Origin: JAGVSR01 sp963786675
GTDB lineage: Bacteria > Pseudomonadota > Alphaproteobacteria > Rhizobiales > Hyphomicrobiaceae
NCBI GenBank assembly: GCA_963786675.1
Contig: CAWAZY010000004.1
Coordinates: forward strand, 1 to 64,000
Direction of reading: 5' to 3'
DNA: 64,000 bases
Shown here: positions 60,427-64,000 of the stretch, one piece after another
How positions within the stretch are numbered: the first letter of the stretch is position 1
Layout of the letters: each line of letters starts with the position of its first letter
Made by a program: the position numbers and the translations under genes
The notes under the pieces: model-generated
Databases searched by the model: none
What the model was told of the DNA's origin: nothing
What the model saw: the letters and a program-made list of their open reading frames with translations, nothing else

Positions 60427-60604
60427 CGCCGCGTCGCAGCATAAAGTGTCGCAGGCCGCTCAACAGACGTCTTCCGATATTTCCCTCATTTCACTGGACT
60501 ATCCCGCAACTTCGACGGCGTAGCCCTACAAACAAGTTCTGGCAGCTCTGCGTTTTTCGCAGTTGCGATTTTTGCAGCGCACAATTAGCTTCAACTCATG
60601 CAAC

Positions 60605-60690
60605 GGCGAGCCTTGCTCGTCCTCTTGCAGCCCTCTCGGGCGTTTCCTCCCTAGACTTGGGCCATCCTTCACTGGATGGCCCATTTTTCT
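60605..60690 (+). ncRNA. MmgR/suhB-type (alpha-r8 family) small RNA, copy 2
   Basis: Second copy about 265 bases on. It has the hairpin GCCC-TCTC-GGGC, the same GGGCGTTTCCTCCCTAGACT core (motif 60643-60652), and its own terminator with arms GGGCCATCC and GGATGGCCC (60659-60682) then ATTTTTCTTTT. The terminator stem differs in sequence from copy 1 while keeping its shape, so this is a conserved structure rather than a fresh duplication. The 5' end is approximate. Confidence 0.72.
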
Positions 60691-60816
60691 TTTGAGGCCC
60701 CGGCCGGTGGCCCAGGCAGCAGAGACTGGCGCCGGCGGTCTGGCACCCGGGGACGAGCGCCACCCCTGAAATTTCGGCGCCCATGCGAGCGGCCAATAGG
60801 AAAACATGAGCCCGAT

Positions 60817-61716
60817 CTACTCGGCCGCGGTGCGCCGCTCCAGGAGTTCGGGCACTTCCGCAAACAGCTGCTCGGCCAAGCGCACGAGGTTGCGTTCCAG
60901 TACGCCAAAACCAATTGTCCGTTCGAGCGTCCGCTCGTTCACGTACAGTCCGCGATTGATCTCGACCTGCAGGGCATGCACCCCCCGCGCCGGCCGGCCG
61001 TAGTGCTCCGTGATATAGCCCCCCGCATAGGGGCGGTTCAGCTGGACATCATAGCCGAGCCCCGCGATGGCGCGCTTCACGAACCGCGTCAGGCGAACAT
61101 CGCATGACGATCCGAACCGGTCGCCAATGACGAAATCGGGCCTCGCGCCAACGCTCTGGGTCATGTTTGCCGACGGCATCGAGTGGCAATCGATGAGGAT
61201 GGCATACCCGAACATCCGCTGTGCGCGGTCGAGCAGACGGCGCAAGGCCTCATGAAACGGCACATGAAGCCGCTCGATCCGCACCAGGGCGTCGCTGAGC
61301 GGCAGCGGCGCACTGTAGATTTCCTCACCATCGGCCACGATGCGGGCAATGGTGCCCAGCCCTCCAGCGACGCGGATGGAACGGGCGTTGGCCCAGTCGG
61401 GCAGAACCTCCAGGAACAGTTCCGGATCCAGTTCATAGGGTTCGCGGTTGGCGTCGAGGTAGGCGCGCGGAAACCGGGCCGCGATCAACGGCGCGCCCAA
61501 GGCGGCGGCATTGGCGTACAGTTCGTCGACGAAACAGTCCTCGGACCGGCGCAGGGTGCGGGCGTCCAACCGGGTTTGATTGAGGAAATGGCGCGTGTAG
61601 ACGCGGCCCGAATGCGGCGAACAGAATATGAAGGGCGTCAGCGGACCCAAGGGTTCGCGCACCTCGAATGCAGGCGTTAGTTCGTCCTCGATCGACTGCT
61701 GCTCGGTCAGCGCCAT
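60817..61716 (-). CDS. N-formylglutamate amidohydrolase
   Basis: A 299-residue zinc hydrolase of the N-formylglutamate amidohydrolase family. Marks: PFIFCSPHSGRVYTRHFLNQ, SEDCFVDELYANAAALGAPL, ARFPRAYLDANREPYELDPE, ILIDCHSMPSANM and NRPYAGGYITEHYGRPARG, followed by HALQVEINRGLYVNE. It releases formate from N-formylglutamate, as at the end of histidine breakdown; no other hut gene is present. Start at 61716. A trailing low-complexity end (PELLERRTAAE) is unremarkable. Confidence 0.9.
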   Translation of the reverse strand: MALTEQQSIEDELTPAFEVREPLGPLTPFIFCSPHSGRVYTRHFLNQTRLDARTLRRSEDCFVDELYANAAALGAPLIAARFPRAYLDANREPYELDPELFLEVLPDWANARSIRVAGGLGTIARIVADGEEIYSAPLPLSDALVRIERLHVPFHEALRRLLDRAQRMFGYAILIDCHSMPSANMTQSVGARPDFVIGDRFGSSCDVRLTRFVKRAIAGLGYDVQLNRPYAGGYITEHYGRPARGVHALQVEINRGLYVNERTLERTIGFGVLERNLVRLAEQLFAEVPELLERRTAAE

Positions 61717-62105
61717 CTACAGGCTATCCAGCTCCGGGAAAATTGCGGCGCCCGCGACGGCGCGCGGTGTGCTTCGCGTCAGCGGCACTCTGCCAACCGT
61801 GGCCGTGGATGTCCATTGCCTGGGCGCAGAATCCACCCCGGGAATCCACGCTTTCAGTGCATTTTTCCCAAACGGGACGCAGGGAGCGCTGCGACACGAT
61901 GTGCGGTCTGGCACAATCTCTGGCACAATCGATATCCGCCGCCCCGACTTGGGCAAGATCGTGCCCCATGGCAGAAAATGAACTGCGACGCGGCGGCAAC
62001 ATCCGCCAACTTCATGCTCCGTTTACCAAAGTCACGTCAGATTCAAATGGCATCGCCTTCTATCTGCGATAAATTGCTCTCATCTCAATCCGGTATTGCG
62101 CCCTC
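61717..62105. other. Intergenic region between the formylglutamate hydrolase gene and cpdR, with a short tandem repeat
   Basis: No supportable gene. At 61907-61930 the 12-mer TCTGGCACAATC occurs twice in tandem, perfectly. It contains TGGCAC, the -24 element of sigma-54 promoters, but no matching -12 element follows. Confidence 0.5.
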
Positions 62106-62492
62106 ATGACCATCAGCCCGTCCCGCGTTCCCGTTCATCGCATCCTCCTGGCCGAGGATGACGATTCGATGCGCGCCTTTCTCGAACGGGCGCTGTCGCG
62201 TGCCGGATACGACGTCATCGGGTTTCCCAACGGCGTGGAAGCGCTGGAGCGGCTGGAGCGCGAGCCCTTCACCCTGCTGCTGACCGATATCGTGATGCCG
62301 CGCATGGACGGCATCGAATTGGCCCGCCGCGCCAGCGAAATCGACCCCGATATCAAGATCATGTTCATCACCGGCTTCGCCGCCGTCGTGCTCAACAGCG
62401 AAAATCAGAGCCCAAAGGACGCGCGCGTTCTGTCAAAACCGTTTCATCTGAAGGATCTCGTCCGCGAGGTCGAACGGCTCCTGGCCGCCTGA
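62106..62492 (+). CDS. cpdR: Response regulator CpdR
   Basis: A 128-residue stand-alone receiver. The acidic pocket is ILLAEDDDSMRAFLERALSR, the phospho-acceptor is Asp61 in LLLTDIVMPRMDG, and the switch and Lys are in FITGFAAVVLNSEN and LSKPFHLKDLV. CpdR, in its unphosphorylated form, delivers substrates to the ClpXP protease during the alphaproteobacterial cell cycle, under control of the CckA-ChpT relay. The FAAV segment and short tail fit CpdR rather than other receivers. ATG at 62106; an internal start would lose the first strand. Confidence 0.9.
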   Translation: MTISPSRVPVHRILLAEDDDSMRAFLERALSRAGYDVIGFPNGVEALERLEREPFTLLLTDIVMPRMDGIELARRASEIDPDIKIMFITGFAAVVLNSENQSPKDARVLSKPFHLKDLVREVERLLAA

Positions 62493-62607
62493 TCGTCCAC
62501 CCCTCCGCGACGCCAAAGCGCCGCGCAGGCCATCCCCGTGGCCCCGCTTGCTTCAGGTCCCCAATGCCGATATATGGGGCCTCCGCGTTCGACCCAGCGC
62601 GGCCTTA

Positions 62608-62684
62608 AAGGGCGCTTAGCTCAGCGGTAGAGCACTTCCTTGACATGGAAGGGGTCAGAGGTTCGATCCCTCTAGCGCCCACCA
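62608..62684 (+). tRNA. tRNA-Val (anticodon GAC), CCA encoded
   Basis: Acceptor arms GGGCGCT (62608) and AGCGCCC (62674-62680), D arm GCTCAGCGGTAGAGC, anticodon stem CTTCC/GGAAG with loop TTGACAT giving GAC, and T arm GAGGTTCGATCCCTC. ACCA follows at 62681-62684. Confidence 0.95.
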
Positions 62685-62785
62685 TCCACCCGCCCCCTTG
62701 CACAATTGACCCAGTTTCAACGCTCCTACGGGACGGATCGGGCGGGTTGCGACGGAAAATCCCCATTTGTTCCCCCGGCTCTTTA

Positions 62786-62814
62786 TTGACAGGTAACCCG
62801 CCTGAGCATAGGTT
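62786..62814 (+). promoter_or_regulatory. Sigma-70-type promoter of rpmJ
   Basis: TTGACA at 62786-62791, a 17-base spacer and TAGGTT at 62809-62814. It lies about 100 bases upstream of the rpmJ start. Confidence 0.65.
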
Positions 62815-62920
62815 CCGCGAACTTTTCCTGCGCTCGAATGCGTGTGCGCAATCCTGGTCGGCTGTCCGGCGGGAGCCTGGCGCGCTTGGTTCGGCCCTTA
62901 GACAACACACAGGTCACGTT

Positions 62921-63046
62921 ATGAAAGTCCGCAACTCGCTCAAGTCCCTGCGCTCGCGCCATCGCGATAACCGCATCGTGCGCCGCAAGGGCCGCGTCTA
63001 CGTCATCAACAAGACGCATCCCCGCTTCAAGGCGCGCCAGGGCTAA
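62921..63046 (+). CDS. rpmJ: 50S ribosomal protein L36
   Basis: A 41-residue ribosomal protein, MKVRNSLKSLRSRHRDNRIV followed by RRKGRVYVINKTHPRFKARQG. It matches the alphaproteobacterial L36 in sequence and length and lacks the four zinc-binding cysteines of the canonical form. ATG at 62921. It has its own promoter and terminator, so it is not part of a ribosomal operon. Confidence 0.95.
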   Translation: MKVRNSLKSLRSRHRDNRIVRRKGRVYVINKTHPRFKARQG

Positions 63047-63086
63047 GCCCCGGCACGCGCGATCGAAGCGCCACGTCACAGTTTCA

Positions 63087-63120
63087 AACGGCCTCCGAAG
63101 CAAGCTTCGGGGGCCGTTTC
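63087..63120 (+). terminator. Rho-independent terminator of rpmJ
   Basis: Hairpin 63087-63118: AACGGCC-T-CCGAAG pairs with CTTCGG-G-GGCCGTT around loop CAAG, followed by TTC. Confidence 0.75.
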
Positions 63121-63186
63121 GCGTCACGGGGGCACCGGCTGTTGCCCCTACAGGTCCTTTTGACCGGCGCGCGTGGGGGGCATAAC

Positions 63187-63870
63187 ATGGGCGCCATGAC
63201 ACACACCCCTCGTTGGCTTGGTGCGCTCGCCGCCGCTGCAATCCTCGCTGGCCCCTCGCTGGCGGCGGCACAAAGTCCTGCACCGTCCGCAGAGCCGCCC
63301 GGCGCGGCACCCGGTGCCAGTCCGGGATCAAACGCGGGCGCTGGCGCCAGCGCCCAACGCCGTGCCCTCGTGAAGCCGGAGCTGGCGCCAGCCGAGCAAT
63401 TGAAGACCCTCTACGGCGCGCTCGCCAAGGCACCCAGCGTCGAAAGCGCGGAAGAGATCGTACGCCAGATCGAGCAACTTTGGGTGCGTTCCGGCAGCCC
63501 GACCGCCGACCTTATCCTTCTTCGCGCCATCCGCGCGGCGGAAGCCAAGAATCCAGACCTCGCCATGCAATTCCTGGATCGGCTGACGGATCTCAATCCC
63601 GAATGGCCGGAAGGGTTCAACCGCCGCGCGTTTCTCTATGTGATGAAGCAGGACTATGCCCGCGCGCTCGGCGATCTGCGGCGCGTCCTAGCGCTCGATC
63701 CCGGTAACTTCCGCGCGCTCGAAGGACTGACGCAGATCCTGCGCGCCATGGGCCAGAACAAGGCTGCCCTCGACGCCGCGCGCGAATTGATCAAAGCCCA
63801 TCCACATTCGCCGGGCGCGGCGGACATGCTTAAAGAGCTGGAGCGTGAGGTCGACGGTCAGGGAATCTAA
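63187..63870 (+). CDS. Secreted TPR-repeat protein
   Basis: A 227-residue protein with a signal peptide (WLGALAAAAILAGPSLAAA), a Pro/Ala/Gly linker, and helical repeats of the TPR type (PDLAMQFLDRLTDLNPEWPE, YARALGDLRRVLALDPGNFR, KAALDAARELIKAHPHSPGA). TPR proteins act as scaffolds; the partner is unknown. The ATG at 63187 has GGGGGG six bases upstream; 63196 is an alternative. It is convergent with the gene cut by the window end. Confidence 0.82.
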   Translation: MGAMTHTPRWLGALAAAAILAGPSLAAAQSPAPSAEPPGAAPGASPGSNAGAGASAQRRALVKPELAPAEQLKTLYGALAKAPSVESAEEIVRQIEQLWVRSGSPTADLILLRAIRAAEAKNPDLAMQFLDRLTDLNPEWPEGFNRRAFLYVMKQDYARALGDLRRVLALDPGNFRALEGLTQILRAMGQNKAALDAARELIKAHPHSPGAADMLKELEREVDGQGI

Positions 63871-63921
63871 TCTCTGACGAAGTGCCGCCGACCCAACTTC
63901 TGCACCGGGACGGCGGGCTCT

Positions 63922-64000
63922 TTACACTTTCGCGGCTGCGGGACGGCGCTTGCCGCCTGTCGGGAACTCGTCGGGCGTGTGACCATCCGGCAATCCGTGT
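63922..64000 (-). CDS. C-terminal end of an unidentified gene, cut by the window
   Basis: On the minus strand an open frame enters from the window edge and ends at TAA (63922-63924), reading HGLPDGHTPDEFPTGGKRRP then AAAKV. The composition is plausible for a basic protein tail. Too short to name. Confidence 0.4.
   Translation of the reverse strand, partial: HGLPDGHTPDEFPTGGKRRPAAAKV

Noticed and set aside
61907..61930. Sigma-54 promoter suggested by TGGCAC
   Set aside because: No TTGC-type -12 element at the required spacing.

Overview
The window is GC-rich DNA from an alphaproteobacterium, most likely of the Hyphomicrobiales (Rhizobiales). This rests on the set of families present: GapR (DUF2312), CpdR, a DUF882 peptidase-like protein, DUF4186, a cysteine-free ribosomal protein L36, an NAGGN osmolyte cluster, a ROSE-like leader on an hsp20 gene and two MmgR/suhB-type small RNAs. 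I cannot name the genus.

Layout. 1-6.1 kb is an accessory, decayed stretch: a broken trypsin-like peptidase gene, a frameshifted PpaA/AerR-type B12-binding regulator, an alpha/beta hydrolase, an orphan curlin-repeat protein, and a mosaic of SulP permease, serine recombinase and IS3 transposase fragments. 6.5-20.9 kb holds a type II secretion system (gspK, gspD, a GspC/N-like gene, gspM, gspL, gspE, gspF, gspH, gspI, gspJ; no gspG or prepilin peptidase). It is split by a multicopper oxidase gene and a SCO1-cytochrome c fusion. 21-27.8 kb has a PuuB-like oxidase, the NAGGN trio (asnO, ngg, M42 peptidase) and a divergent MarR regulator. 27.9-36.6 kb has a K+ channel-like protein, pepF, a glycine-rich-domain protein, a sigma-54 activator, an L,D-transpeptidase and a prokaryotic pentameric ligand-gated channel homologue. 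36.8-43.6 kb has a TonB-dependent receptor divergent from aguA-aguB, then DUF4186 and a GT21 glycosyltransferase. 43.8-52.3 kb has a DUF882 protein, oxyR, gapR, a lytic transglycosylase, an SGNH-like protein lacking its catalytic residues, an HPF-like protein and gltD. 52.3-57 kb is gltB, broken at several points. 57.6-64 kb has hsp20 with a thermometer-like leader, a lysophospholipase-like hydrolase, hisN, two tandem small RNAs, an N-formylglutamate amidohydrolase, cpdR, tRNA-Val, rpmJ and a TPR protein.

How the parts fit. The multicopper oxidase has a twin-arginine-like leader and lies beside a copper/haem protein inside a secretion locus, so it may be a folded copper enzyme exported by Tat and then by the type II system. 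The NAGGN genes make a dipeptide osmolyte. aguA-aguB convert agmatine to putrescine. gltBD, hisN and the formylglutamate hydrolase belong to nitrogen and amino acid metabolism.

Caution on quality. Six otherwise well-conserved genes (the PpaA-like gene, gspK, gspD, pepF, the GT21 gene, gltB) carry frameshifts, and every one I could resolve is best explained by added bases. That one-sided pattern suggests sequence error more than gene decay, so these are listed as CDS with the break noted. The trypsin-like, SulP, recombinase and IS3 pieces look like true decay. Many long reading frames opposite real genes are artefacts of high GC and are left out.
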